From UBA7672 sp963784415 (GTDB lineage: Bacteria; Pseudomonadota; Alphaproteobacteria; Caulobacterales; Hyphomonadaceae): a DNA stretch of 64,000 nucleotides. Position numbers and translations under genes: made by a program. The notes beneath the pieces are model-generated. The model had not been told where the DNA came from, did no database searches, and saw only the letters and a list, made by a program, of their open reading frames with translations. How positions within the stretch are numbered: position 1 is the first letter of the stretch; each line of letters starts with the position of its first letter. The stretch is from NCBI GenBank assembly GCA_963784415.1, contig CAWARK010000016.1:154769-218768 (forward strand), written 5' to 3'. Shown here piece by piece: positions 18,313 to 27,836 of this stretch.

Positions 18313-19617
18313 ATGAGCGAGAGCGCAAAAGCGCCGACGGCCTTCACCAACGCGCAGCGACTGCGCGCGATCCTCGGCGGATCGGCGGGGAACCTTGTCG
18401 AGTGGTATGACTGGTTCGCGTACGCCTCCTTCTCGCTCTATTTCGCGCCGGTGTTTTTTCCGGACGGAGACAAGACTGCGCAGCTGATGCAGACGGCGGC
18501 AGTGTTCGCGGTGGGCTTTTTCGCGCGGCCGCTGGGTGCATGGCTGATGGGGCTTTATGCCGATCGCGCCGGGCGTCGCGCGGCGATGACGGCGTCAGTG
18601 GCGCTGATGTGTTTTGGCTCGCTGGTGATCGCACTAGCGCCTGGATATGCGGTGATCGGCGGGGCGGCGCCGGTGATCCTGGTGATAGCGCGGCTGCTGC
18701 AGGGCCTGTCGGTCGGCGGCGAGTATGGCGCGAGCGCGACGTATCTGTCGGAAGTCGCCGGCAAGGCGCGGCGCGGGTTCTGGTCGAGCTTTCATTATGT
18801 GACGCTGATCATGGGCCAGTTGCTGGCGCTGGGCGTCCTGATCCTGTTGCAGCGGACGATGCCTCCAGAAGTTTTGGTAGACTGGGGCTGGCGCATTCCG
18901 TTCTTTGTCGGCGCAGCGCTCGCGGTGGTGGTGTTCTGGATCCGCATGGGCCTGCGCGAGACGGAGTCGTGGGAGAAGGCGAAAGCCGCAGGCACGCCGC
19001 CATCGCAGTCGCGCCTGCTGTTCCTGAAGCATCCGCGCGAGACACTGATGGTGATGGGCCTGACGGCGGCGGGGTCGCTGTCGTTTTACGCCTACACGAC
19101 ATACATGCAGAAATACCTCGTCAACTCGGCGGGGTTTGACAAGAACGCGGCAACCGAGATCACGGCGGGGGCGCTGATCTGCTTCATGCTGGCGCAGCCG
19201 GTGATGGGGTGGCTGTCGGACATTGTCGGACGCAAGCGCATGCTGATCGCAGCGTTCGGCATCGGCGCGCTGATGGCGTGGCCGGTGTTCGTGGGGATCG
19301 CCAATGCAGGCTCGCCGTGGATCGCATTCGCGATCCTGTTCGGCGCACTGCTGGTGCAGTCCGCCTACACATCGATCAGCGCCGTCATCAAGGCGGAGCT
19401 GTTCCCGACCCATGTACGCGCGCTCGGCGTCGCCCTGCCCTATGCGCTGGCCAATGCGATGTTCGGCGGCACGGCGGAGTATGTCGCGCTGTGGTTCAAG
19501 TCGAGCGGCGTGGAGTCCGGCTTCTTCATCTATGTCGGCGCGCTGTCCGTCATCGGCTTCCTGGTCGCGATCTTCATGCGCGATACCAAGTTGAAGAGCG
19601 AGATTCTGGAGGACTGA
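18313..19617 (+). CDS. MHS-family MFS transporter, KgtP-like
   Basis: A 434-residue, twelve-helix transporter of the metabolite:H+ symporter branch. Typical signatures are GNLVEWYDWFAYA in helix 1, GLYADRAGRRAAM in loop 2-3, ARLLQGLSVGGEYG and the loop 8-9 motif GWLSDIVGRKRML. The pattern is closest to alpha-ketoglutarate permease KgtP, but the substrate could be another dicarboxylate or osmolyte. It starts 21 bases after moeB on the same strand. The stop is followed after six bases by the end of the converging S9 peptidase gene. Confidence 0.85.
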   Translation: MSESAKAPTAFTNAQRLRAILGGSAGNLVEWYDWFAYASFSLYFAPVFFPDGDKTAQLMQTAAVFAVGFFARPLGAWLMGLYADRAGRRAAMTASVALMCFGSLVIALAPGYAVIGGAAPVILVIARLLQGLSVGGEYGASATYLSEVAGKARRGFWSSFHYVTLIMGQLLALGVLILLQRTMPPEVLVDWGWRIPFFVGAALAVVVFWIRMGLRETESWEKAKAAGTPPSQSRLLFLKHPRETLMVMGLTAAGSLSFYAYTTYMQKYLVNSAGFDKNAATEITAGALICFMLAQPVMGWLSDIVGRKRMLIAAFGIGALMAWPVFVGIANAGSPWIAFAILFGALLVQSAYTSISAVIKAELFPTHVRALGVALPYALANAMFGGTAEYVALWFKSSGVESGFFIYVGALSVIGFLVAIFMRDTKLKSEILED

Positions 19618-19623
19618 TGTCTG

Positions 19624-21666
19624 TCAGGGCGTCTTGAGATGCGCGGCGAAGAATGCTTCGAGCTCCGAGAAGGCTTCCTCGGTACGCTGTGAGAACAGGT
19701 TGTGATCCGCGTCATCGTAGACGACCAGTTTCTGGGTCTTGCCCGCCTTCCTGAGCGCCTGCTGCATCAGATCTGACTGTTCGAAGGGAACAGTATCGTC
19801 CTTCTTGCCGTGCAGCAGGAGAACCGGGATGCGAATTTCCGCTGCGCGACTAGCGGGCGACGCCGCAATCATGGCGGCCTTGTCGCGCCGGGGGTCGCCC
19901 ATCTTGGCAACCCAGTAGCGATAGCCCTCGCTGTCTTCGCCATCCTGTTCATGCTCCCAGGAGACCTGCCGATAGAGATCGGTGACGCCGGCAGCGGAGA
20001 CAACGCAACGGTAGAGGTCAGGATAGAGGACTGCGCCCATCAGCGCGGCATACCCGCCATAGGACGCGCCGAAGATGCACATGCGCGCAGGATCGACACG
20101 GCCCTGATCCATCAACAGCTGCACGCCATCCATGATGTCGGTCTGCATCGTGTCGCCGAAATGGCGATCACCCGCAGTGACAAAGGCCTTGCCGTAACCC
20201 GCCGAGCCACGGAAATTGGGCTGGAACACTGCGTAGCCGCGCGTTGCGAGAAATTGCACCATCGCGTCATAGCTGAGATCGGTGCGCAATTCCGGGCCGC
20301 CGTGCGGATAGACGATCAGTGGCGGCTTGGCGTCTGCGGGCATGTTCGGCGGCAGGGTGATATAGCCGGTGATATCCAGCCCATCGCGCGCCTTGTAAGT
20401 GATCGCCTCCGTCCTGCCGAGACGATCCGGCGTCAGCCGCGGATTGACCGAGCCGATCACCTCGTTGTGGGCGTTGGCCATGTCGTAGAGATGATAAGTG
20501 CCCGGATCGCGTGGGCCGTTGGTGAAGAGAACCCAGATCGACCGGTCGAGGCTGCGATCGAGAAAAGTGACGTTGCGCTCTTTCTGGAAGAAGCTCTCCA
20601 GCGCCTCGAAATGTCGTTGCAGCTTGCCCTCGAGAAAGCTGATCTCGCGCGTGTCATCCCAGTAGGTGGCGCCGATATAGTCGCCCGTGAGCGGATCTGC
20701 GATGCCGCCGTCAACGTCGAAGCGGGGATGGGAGAAGACCTCCGTCGTGTAGCGCTGCTCGTCGATGTCGTAGAGCCAGATTCCGGTCCGGTCGTCGCCA
20801 GCCGGGCGGCCGAGGACATAGTAAAGCGCAGGTTGCGGACCGGGCGCGAGGGGTTCGAAATCCCGCGCCTGCTGCGTGTCCTTATCAAAGCGGACGGTGA
20901 AGCCCTGCTTCCAGTCGATGCGCCCCTTCTCGCGATGCTGGGCGATCATGACACGCACTTCGGTGTAACGGCGATTGGTGTCGAAGCGCATGATGGGATT
21001 GCCGTAGAGGTCGGCAAACCAGGCAACCGTGCGCTCGGCGCCGCCAGCCACGGTTGTCCACGTTCCATCGCGCGTATCGACGCGAACGAGATCGAGATTG
21101 CGGCCGACGCGCAGCGGCACGAGAAAGTGGGTGCTGTCGCCGGGAATCCGGATGATGTCGGAAGGATCGATGACGTTGGAGGATTCGATTTTCTTGTCAT
21201 CTTTGAAAAAGGTGAGCGTGGCGGCGAGGTCATGGCCGGTGGCGTAGAGCCGCGGAAAGCCGCCAAAGACGATCCTGTTGCGTTCGACACTGATCGATAT
21301 GCCGTTGCCGCCTGCCGAATAGACCAGACTGTCGTCATTGATCCATTTGAGGCCGTAAACCAGCGAGCTTCCCAGATTGCGCACAACGGGCTTTGCGTCT
21401 TCGTTCCGCGTTTCACGGACGATGATGTAGGACGCGCCGCCGCGACGAAGAACGAAGGCAAAATAGCTGCCGCTCGGCGAAACGGCGACGTCGCTGATAT
21501 CAGCCTTTGCCGTGAATTCGGCGATCGTGGGCGGGAGCGGAGCGACGGGCACAGACGGCGCCGCTGTATCGGTGAGCGGCGCAGCGGCCTCCTGCGCGCG
21601 CGCGACGTCGCCCCAGCCGAGCAGCAGGACACCGAAAGAAGCTGCAAGGCAGTGGACCAGCTTCAT
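19624..21666 (-). CDS. Secreted S9 prolyl oligopeptidase-family peptidase
   Basis: A 680-residue peptidase with a signal peptide (LAASFGVLLLGWGDVARA), a beta-propeller half (AVSPSGSYFAFVLRRGG) and a C-terminal alpha/beta hydrolase carrying the triad: Ser in FGASYGGYAAL (about 533), Asp in GKKDDTVPFEQ (about 623) and His in DDADHNLFS (about 655). It matches the dipeptidyl/acylaminoacyl peptidase branch and is intact. It should cleave short peptides in the periplasm. The cut-off gene at the window start seems to be a second member. Confidence 0.9.
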   Translation of the reverse strand: MKLVHCLAASFGVLLLGWGDVARAQEAAAPLTDTAAPSVPVAPLPPTIAEFTAKADISDVAVSPSGSYFAFVLRRGGASYIIVRETRNEDAKPVVRNLGSSLVYGLKWINDDSLVYSAGGNGISISVERNRIVFGGFPRLYATGHDLAATLTFFKDDKKIESSNVIDPSDIIRIPGDSTHFLVPLRVGRNLDLVRVDTRDGTWTTVAGGAERTVAWFADLYGNPIMRFDTNRRYTEVRVMIAQHREKGRIDWKQGFTVRFDKDTQQARDFEPLAPGPQPALYYVLGRPAGDDRTGIWLYDIDEQRYTTEVFSHPRFDVDGGIADPLTGDYIGATYWDDTREISFLEGKLQRHFEALESFFQKERNVTFLDRSLDRSIWVLFTNGPRDPGTYHLYDMANAHNEVIGSVNPRLTPDRLGRTEAITYKARDGLDITGYITLPPNMPADAKPPLIVYPHGGPELRTDLSYDAMVQFLATRGYAVFQPNFRGSAGYGKAFVTAGDRHFGDTMQTDIMDGVQLLMDQGRVDPARMCIFGASYGGYAALMGAVLYPDLYRCVVSAAGVTDLYRQVSWEHEQDGEDSEGYRYWVAKMGDPRRDKAAMIAASPASRAAEIRIPVLLLHGKKDDTVPFEQSDLMQQALRKAGKTQKLVVYDDADHNLFSQRTEEAFSELEAFFAAHLKTP

Positions 21667-21752
21667 CTATCCCCCCGGACGCTATCCAGCAGGAATCATC
21701 GCAGGCCGATCGGCAACTGTCACCGGAATTTCGCTGGCGGCGCAGTGTGCCG

Positions 21753-22724
21753 CTACTTCTTCAGCTCCTGGTAGATCACCGTCGTGTAGGCCGCCTCGTT
21801 GATGAAGCCGGCGCCGAAGCGGGGCGTCCATGGCGCGAGCGGCTTGGCGGCGATGGTTTCTTCCAGCGTCTTGCCCGCCTTCACCAACGCTTCGACAGCG
21901 GCGCGTGCGCCCGTGTGCATCGCAAGCGCTGCTTCGATGTCGGCGCGCGTGGAGAGTTCGCCGTGGCCGGGGATGTAGCGGGTGTTCGGGCCGGTAACTG
22001 CGAGGATTTTGGTGAGCGCTGCGATGAAACCGGCCTGCGTGCCGCCCGAACCCGTATCCACGAAGGGATAGAAGTTCTTCATGTAGGTATCGCCCGTGTG
22101 CAGGACATCGGCCTCGACGAAGTAGATGAAGGTGTCGCCATCGGTGTGGGCGGGCAGCGGCGCGCGGATGGCGCGGATCGTCTGGCCGTTGAGATGGAAG
22201 TCGATGCCGGTGGTGAATGTGACGACAGGCAGCGCGCTCTTGGGCGCGGGCACGGCGGGAGCGCCGCGCGATTCCGACTTCACTTCGCCGGTGAGACGCT
22301 TGCGGACGTTGTCGCTGGCGAAGATGGTTGCGCCGGCCTTGCCGAAGGCTTCGTTGCCGCCTGCATGGTCGAAGTGCCAGTGCGTGTTGATGAGGTATTT
22401 CGGCTTGCCCTTGGCGAGCTGTTCGATCTTCACGAGGTTCACGTCAGCATTGGTGACGTACTGGTCGTCGATCAGGAACACGCCGTCATCGCCGACGCTG
22501 AGCCCGAGATTGCCGCCCTGCCCCATCAGCATGTGGACGCCTTGTCCGAGATCGACATCGCGGGCGAAGGCCTGCGAGTTCGGTGCAGGCGGAGGCGGAG
22601 GGGGCGGAGGAGAGACGGGTGCGGGCTCGGTCGCGGCCACGGTCGTGGCGGGAGCGTCCGCTGCTGGCGTGGTGGCGCAGGCGGCGAGCGCGAGAAGGGA
22701 GATCGATGAGAGAATGATGCGCAT
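21753..22724 (-). CDS. MBL-fold hydrolase lipoprotein
   Basis: A 323-residue metallo-beta-lactamase-fold protein with a lipobox (ISLLALAAC), a Pro-rich tether (VSPPPPPPPPAPN) and the zinc motif THWHFDHAGGN, further ligands in PAHTDGD and in PGHGELS. The fold hydrolyses a wide range of esters, lactams and phosphoesters; activity on beta-lactams cannot be claimed from this motif alone. It is the downstream member of a tandem pair with the 22737 gene, 12 bases apart, and they share about half of their residues by eye. Confidence 0.87.
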   Translation of the reverse strand: MRIILSSISLLALAACATTPAADAPATTVAATEPAPVSPPPPPPPPAPNSQAFARDVDLGQGVHMLMGQGGNLGLSVGDDGVFLIDDQYVTNADVNLVKIEQLAKGKPKYLINTHWHFDHAGGNEAFGKAGATIFASDNVRKRLTGEVKSESRGAPAVPAPKSALPVVTFTTGIDFHLNGQTIRAIRAPLPAHTDGDTFIYFVEADVLHTGDTYMKNFYPFVDTGSGGTQAGFIAALTKILAVTGPNTRYIPGHGELSTRADIEAALAMHTGARAAVEALVKAGKTLEETIAAKPLAPWTPRFGAGFINEAAYTTVIYQELKK

Positions 22725-22736
22725 GGTGATGTCCCC

Positions 22737-23625
22737 CTATTTCTTCAGGCCGTTATAGAGCGTCGTCGTGAAGCTATCCTCCGGGATGAAGGCCCAGGCG
22801 TACTTCGACCACGGTTTCAGCGGCTTGGCCGCCACGGTTTTCGCGAGGCTGTCGCCGGCCTTCACATGCTTGTCGACCGCCGCGATCGCGCCTTCGAGCA
22901 TGGCGATCTGCTTGGCGAGATCCGCCTTCGTGCCGATCTCGCCATGGCCGGGAATGATCTTCGTCTTGTCGTCGACCTTGGCGTAGGTCTCCTTCATCAC
23001 GGCGAGATAGCCGCGCACGGAGCCGCCCGAGCCGGTATCGATCACCGGGAAGATGCCGTTGAAGAACAGGTCGCCCATGTGGAGGATGTTCGGCTCGACG
23101 AACCACACCATCGAGTCGCCATCGGTGTGCGCGGGCGCAACGTGGAAGACGCGGATCGTCTCGTCATTGAGATGGAAGTCGACGCCATCGATGAAGGTGA
23201 TCACCGGCCATGCCGGCGCGGGCGATGCGGGCGACGGCTTGCCATCGAGGCCCAGCGAGGCGACCGCGCCGGTGAGACGCTTGCGGACATTTTCCTGCGC
23301 GAAGATCATCGCGCCGGCCTTGGCGAAGGTTTCGTTGCCGCCGGCATGGTCCGCATGCCAGTGCGTGTTCACCAGATATTTTGGCGCGCCGCCGGCGAGC
23401 GCTTCGACCTTGGCGAGGTTGGCGGCAGCAGACTGCTGATACTGGTCATCGATGACGAAGGCGCCGTCCGCCCCGGTCGAGACGCCGATATTGCCGCCCT
23501 GCCCGAAGATGACGTGGATGCCCGCGCCGAGATCAGTCGTCTTCGGCGCCGGCAATTGCGCGGCGGCAATTGGCGCGGCCAAAGCGGCGACCGTCGCAAG
23601 CAGTGAAATCGTGAAGCCTTCTCAT
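22737..23625 (-). CDS. Secreted MBL-fold hydrolase, frameshift in signal peptide
   Basis: A paralogue of the preceding MBL gene: GQGGNIGVSTGADGAFVIDD, THWHADHAGGN, PAHTDGDSMVW and PGHGEIG all align. The intact frame starts inside the signal peptide (TISLLATVAALAAPIAAAQ) with no start codon before a TGA. ATG 23625 has GGGAGGG six bases upstream and reads MRRL before going out of frame; skipping one base near 23612 restores MRRL-TISLLATVAAL. So this copy has a Sec signal, whereas its neighbour has a lipobox. Probably about 294 residues after correction. Confidence 0.8.
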
Positions 23626-23692
23626 GGGCATCCCTCCCGTTTGAATTGAGAGGTACGCCCGTGGGACGCGAGTTCAAGCGAAATCGTGCGCG

Positions 23693-24136
23693 TCAGCTCT
23701 TCTGCAGCTCTTCCGCTACGCAACCATCGCCGTTGAAGGAGATGTCCTCGACCTGGCCCGAGCCCATCACGAAGCGCGTGGTGCAGACGGAGCGGAAAGT
23801 CTGCGCCGGCTCCCACACCGGGAAGTTCTCGGTGATCGTTTCGGTCTTTTCCTTGCCGTCCTTGTCGGTGATCTTGCGCGTCACCTGGCGCTGTTCATCG
23901 CGCCAGTAGCCGGCGCGCTCGTCCACCGTCGTCTTGGTGTAGCTCCACAGTTCGCGGCCATTCGACATCTCCGTGCGGCTCTGCGGCGGACCCCAGTCGA
24001 CCAGCACGGCGTCGGCCGAGGCGCCCTGCAGCAGACCCATGTGCTGGCGATAGCCTTCCTCGGTCGCGCAAGCGCCAAGGCTCAGCACTGGGCTGAGGAA
24101 TGCCGCCATGGCGATCAGTGATGTACGCAGTTTCAT
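23693..24136 (-). CDS. Small lipoprotein of unknown function
   Basis: A 147-residue protein with a signal ending in the lipobox LSLGAC. The mature part starts ATEEGYRQHMGLLQGASADAV and contains DWGPPQSRTEMSNGRELW, a pattern like the SmpA/BamE-type fold in which a short helical pair precedes a strand with a conserved GxP. Two further cysteines (SVCTTRF, DGCVAEE) may form a disulfide. No clear family name. It is 67 bases ahead of the MBL gene on the same strand. Confidence 0.6.
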   Translation of the reverse strand: MKLRTSLIAMAAFLSPVLSLGACATEEGYRQHMGLLQGASADAVLVDWGPPQSRTEMSNGRELWSYTKTTVDERAGYWRDEQRQVTRKITDKDGKEKTETITENFPVWEPAQTFRSVCTTRFVMGSGQVEDISFNGDGCVAEELQKS

Positions 24137-24214
24137 TGCCCCGCCCCGTCTGTCCTTGCCCAGACGATGTCCCCGCCCGGCTGAACCGAGCTTGAACGCT
24201 TGCGCGAAGTTTGG

Positions 24215-25157
24215 CTAGCGGGCCGAGAAGTCGAGGCGGATTTCGCCCTGCGGGGCGCCGGCCGGAATGTCGAAGCCGAGGTTGTTGCAGGTGCGCAGCG
24301 CGGCGCGCGCCTTGGCGAGGAAGACCATCATCGCGGGATCATCCGATGGCTCGGACGCCGGCGTAATCAGGCGCGGCTCGGAGACGAACTTTCCGTTGGA
24401 CGAGAAGCTGCACGCCGAAGGTTGCGCGCAGGCGCTGCGCATCCATCATGTTGCCGCTGTCGGTCCAGCACCGCTTGGCGTCGAGCTGGGCGCGGATCTG
24501 CTGGCCGATGTCGGCGCTGCTGGACGGGGCCGGCGCGACGCTCGCGGAATTGGAAAGATGCGGGATCGGCGCGGTGGGCGCGATGGAGATCAGGCCGTTG
24601 TCGGCCGGCTGCGACGGAGCAGCACGCGGCGGGTCAAGCTGGGAAGAACTGCCGCTACCCGGTGTCAGCGAGATCACACTACCCCCTTGCACGGGCTGCG
24701 TCGGGGTCGGCGAAAGCGGCTGCGGAGCGGCAGGCGGCGTCCATGTCTGAAGGGCTGGGGGCTGCGGCGCCGGCTGAACGGGCTGGGCGGGCGGAGTGTA
24801 AGTGGCGGTCGCGTCCCCGCGCATCGGGGCGGAGGTCAGGTCCGAACGGATGAACGCCTTCTGCCCGTTGCGCAGGATTACCTGATACCAGTTCCAGTCA
24901 GCCTGGCGTGCGAGACCCACGACAGTGAGCTGCAGGCCGGTGCTGCCGGTGGAAAGAACCTGCGTGTCATTGCCGGTGAAAGGTTCGGCGCGCAGACGCA
25001 CGCCCGTGCCGTTGATGGTGATCGGCGCGGCGGGAGTGAACGGCTCGACCATGTACGCGCTGCGGGTGGTCGTCCGGTTGATGCCGGTCACCTGCGCTGC
25101 GGCGACACCGCCGAGCGCCAGCGTGGCGGCGAGGACAGTCGTCAGAACGAGACGCAT
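24215..25157 (-). CDS. SH3-Pro linker-TonB/TolA C-like envelope protein, frameshifted near 24407
   Basis: From ATG 25157 there is a signal peptide (LVLTTVLAATLALGGVAAA), a bacterial SH3-like domain (GTGVRLRAEPF; WNWYQVILRNGQKAFI), then a long Pro/Gln/Ser linker (YTPPAQPVQPAPQPP) and a C-terminal domain starting with KRCWTDSGNMMDAQ. Near 24407 one base must be skipped to go from RATFGVQ to FSSNGKFVSEPRLI; the domain then ends AALRTCNNL and EIRLDFSAR. This end resembles TolA/TonB C-terminal domains, with a conserved Cys pair. About 314 residues. A role linking cell wall and envelope is inference from domains only. Confidence 0.65.
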
Positions 25158-25329
25158 CTTGCAAAACCCATTGGTTTCAACGCCGGCCCAGCTGGGTCCG
25201 GCAATAGCCGAAGTGACCTGAACTGGCCACAACAGGGCGGCGGAACGATGGCAGGACTACAGCAATGCGCTGTCGGCCAAATGACAGGCGTGCGGCAAGG
25301 CTGCCGGAAAATTGTTCCGGCAGAAGGCG

Positions 25330-26322
25330 CTACAGCATCGCCGGAATGACGCGGTCGGGCGGCTTGTGGCCGTCGGCGAAGGTCTTGATGTTGATGATGA
25401 CTTTCTCGCCCATGTCGATCCGGCCCTCGAGGGTGGCGGAGGACATGTGGGGGAGGACCACCACATTGCGCAGCGCCTTGAGGCGCGGGTTGAGGTTGGG
25501 CTCGTTCTCGAACACGTCGAGACCGGCGCCGGCGATCTCGCCTGCTTCGAGCGCGCGGATCAGGGCGGCTTCGTCGATCACCTCGCCGCGCGCCGTGTTC
25601 ACCAGATAGGCGTCGGGCTTCATCAGCTTGATGCGGCGCGCCGACAGCAGGTGGAAAGTCGCGGGCGTGTGCGGGCAGTTGATGGAGACGATGTCCATCC
25701 GCGCCAGCATCTGGTCGAGGCTCTCCCAGTAGGTTGCCTCAAGCTCTTCAGCGACGGCCGGGCGGACCGGCTTGCGGTTGTGATAGTGGATCTGCAGGCC
25801 GAACGCCTTTGCGCGGCGCGCAACCGCCGTGCCGATGCGGCCCATGCCGACAATGCCGAGGCGCTTGCCGTAAATGCGGCGGCCCAACATCCAGGTCGGC
25901 GACCAGCCAACAAACTGGCCCGATTGCATGGCGGCGACGCCATCGACGATGCGGCGCGGCACGGCGAGGATCAGGGCCATCGTCATGTCGGCTGTGTCTT
26001 CGGTGAGGACGCCCGGCGTGTTGGTGACCGTGACGCCGCGCGAGACGCAGGCCTGCACGTCGATATTGTCGACGCCGACGCCGAACTGCGCGATCAGGCG
26101 GAGGCGGTCCCCTGCCCGCGCCAGCGTGCGGCCGTCGATCTTGTCGGTCACGGTCGGCACCAGCACGTCGCAGCGGGTAGCGGCGTCGGCCAGTTGTTCG
26201 ATCGTCATCGGCGTGTCGGTGGCGTTCAACTCGACGTCAAACAGCTCGCTCATGCGCGTCTCGACCGGCTCCGGGAGCCGGCGCGTCACGATCACTTTAA
26301 GCTTGGGGCGTGACGTCGGCAT
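25330..26322 (-). CDS. D-2-hydroxyacid dehydrogenase (glyoxylate/hydroxypyruvate reductase type)
   Basis: A 330-residue NAD(P)-dependent dehydrogenase: IVTRRLPEPVETRM at the start, the Rossmann loop VGMGRIGTAVARRAKAFG, the substrate Arg in VNTARGEVID, the Glu in the FENEPNLNP segment and the catalytic His in VVLPHMSSAT. The TRRLP start is typical of D-glycerate dehydrogenase/glyoxylate reductase. ATG 26322 is preceded by GAGGAACG; the longer frame from 26427 adds unrelated residues. It is divergent from the SH3 protein gene, an arrangement common in alphaproteobacteria. Confidence 0.88.
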   Translation of the reverse strand: MPTSRPKLKVIVTRRLPEPVETRMSELFDVELNATDTPMTIEQLADAATRCDVLVPTVTDKIDGRTLARAGDRLRLIAQFGVGVDNIDVQACVSRGVTVTNTPGVLTEDTADMTMALILAVPRRIVDGVAAMQSGQFVGWSPTWMLGRRIYGKRLGIVGMGRIGTAVARRAKAFGLQIHYHNRKPVRPAVAEELEATYWESLDQMLARMDIVSINCPHTPATFHLLSARRIKLMKPDAYLVNTARGEVIDEAALIRALEAGEIAGAGLDVFENEPNLNPRLKALRNVVVLPHMSSATLEGRIDMGEKVIINIKTFADGHKPPDRVIPAML

Positions 26323-26504
26323 TTTACGGAGCGTTCCTCTTTTTATCTCTTGCGCTTCAGCTGCCCTGTTACGCCCGGTGCGCTTCGCGTCAACGGACGG
26401 TCTATCAAAGCAGGGTCGCGGGGCCAACCTTGGCCGGTGGCGTCGCCTGTAACACCAGTTTCATCGAATTTTTCGTATGTGGTTAAGCACGCTTTCACGC
26501 CCCC

Positions 26505-27146
26505 GTGGTTCTGATGAAGCGTCATCTCCTCAGCACGAAGGCAAGTCGTTCCGTGAGCCAAAAACGCTGCCGCACTGCTGTTTTCCGTCAGGTTGCTCAG
26601 ATATTCGGCGCCGCGAGCGTGGCCGTCTGTCTGGCGGCAGCGCCGGCTTCCGCACAGGACAAGCTTACTCCCGGCAGCTTCAAGGCTTTCGCCAGCAATG
26701 GCGTGGAGGCGCGTGTCAGCGATTTTTCGGGAAAACCCGTGCCGCGCTATGAAAGCCTCCGCTACGACAAGGTGAACGGCCGCGCCGGACCGAGCCCGGA
26801 CTATCCGGTACGCTGGAATTACGAGCGCGCCGGCCTGCCGGTGATCGTCGTCCGCGAGAGCAAGGACTGGCGGATGATCCGCGATCCGATGGGCGACGAA
26901 GTCTGGATCAACCAGAACCAGCTGGCCCAGCGCCGCACCGCCATCACCACGGACACCGGCACCGTCTTCCGCGAACCGCGCACGGATGCGGGGCGGATCG
27001 CGCGATTTGCTGCAGGTGCGGTGGTGCAGTTGGGCGACTGCGGCAATGCGTGGTGTCGCGTCGAGGCTGACGGGCGCAAGGGCTGGGTTCAGCGCGGGCA
27101 TCTGTGGGGCGCGGACGCCCTGCCCGCGGCGCCCGGAAAGAACTAG
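26505..27146 (+). CDS. Secreted SH3-domain protein
   Basis: A 213-residue exported protein; ATG 26514 (MKRHLL) is an alternative to the GTG at 26505. A hydrophobic signal (VAQIFGAASVAVCLAAAPASA) is followed by two SH3-like repeats: one with VNGRAGPSPDYPVRW and DEVWINQNQL, one with TVFREPRTDAGRIARF, GNAWCRVEADGRKGWV. Proteins of this layout bind peptidoglycan or act in the envelope, but the exact role is unknown. Ends 88 bases before fabA. Confidence 0.8.
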   Translation: MVLMKRHLLSTKASRSVSQKRCRTAVFRQVAQIFGAASVAVCLAAAPASAQDKLTPGSFKAFASNGVEARVSDFSGKPVPRYESLRYDKVNGRAGPSPDYPVRWNYERAGLPVIVVRESKDWRMIRDPMGDEVWINQNQLAQRRTAITTDTGTVFREPRTDAGRIARFAAGAVVQLGDCGNAWCRVEADGRKGWVQRGHLWGADALPAAPGKN

Positions 27147-27233
27147 CTTTTTCCTGCTGCTTGAGCCCCCTATCCCCCCGTGTTAACGGGCCTCTCCTTT
27201 GCTGAGTTAAAGCATTGGCGGAGCGGCGCGTTC

Positions 27234-27776
27234 ATGAACCAAGACCCCAACTCCCCCCACAACTTCCACACGCCACAAAGCTCCTACAGCTTTGATGACC
27301 TGTTGAAGAGCGGGCACGGCACGCTGTTCGGACCCGGCAACGCCCAGCTGCCGATCCCGCCGATGCTGATGCTGGACCGGATCACCGAGATTTCGCTCGA
27401 CGGCGGCAGCGCCAAACGCGGCCACCTCATTGCGGAACTGGATATCAATCCCGATCTCTGGTTCTTCAAATGCCACTTCCCGGGGGATCCCGTGATGCCG
27501 GGGTGCCTGGGACTGGACGCAATGTGGCAGCTGGTCGGGTTCTGGCTCGGCTGGTCGGGTTCGCCCGGCAAGGGCCGCGCACTGGGCGTCGGCGAGGTCA
27601 AGTTTTCCGGCGAGGTGACGCCGCAGAAGAAGCTGGTGCGCTACGAAATCGACATCCGCCGCGCCATCCGCGCGAGCCTGACGATGGGCATCGCTGACGG
27701 AACCGTGTTTCTGGATGGCGAAAAGATCTACACGGCCAAGGACATGAAAGTTGGCTTGAAGAAAATGACCGCGTAG
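27234..27776 (+). CDS. fabA: 3-hydroxydecanoyl-ACP dehydratase/isomerase FabA
   Basis: A 180-residue protein that dehydrates 3-hydroxydecanoyl-ACP and isomerises trans-2 to cis-3-decenoyl-ACP, the branch point for unsaturated fatty acids. The catalytic His is in FKCHFPGDPVMPG and the Asp in CLGLDAMWQL. ATG 27234 (MNQDPNSPHN) fits the family start; the longer frame from 27180 is not needed. FabB follows after 60 bases in the usual order. Confidence 0.96.
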   Translation: MNQDPNSPHNFHTPQSSYSFDDLLKSGHGTLFGPGNAQLPIPPMLMLDRITEISLDGGSAKRGHLIAELDINPDLWFFKCHFPGDPVMPGCLGLDAMWQLVGFWLGWSGSPGKGRALGVGEVKFSGEVTPQKKLVRYEIDIRRAIRASLTMGIADGTVFLDGEKIYTAKDMKVGLKKMTA

Positions 27777-27836
27777 CATTTGGACCGATCGGTCCGCCTG
27801 CCGGTTTGCGTACGAATTTTAGGGGAGTGACTCGCG

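Noticed and set aside
20840..20880. GGTTCGAAATCCC resembling a tRNA T-arm
   Set aside because: It lies within the intact S9 peptidase gene and no acceptor or anticodon arm can be formed around it.
19810..21774. Plus-strand open frame of 654 codons opposite the S9 peptidase
   Set aside because: Shadow of the intact peptidase; no recognisable motifs.
27190..27233. CCCGT-GTTA-ACGGG (27177-27190 area) as an operator for fabA
   Set aside because: Arms of five bases are too short to support a regulatory site.
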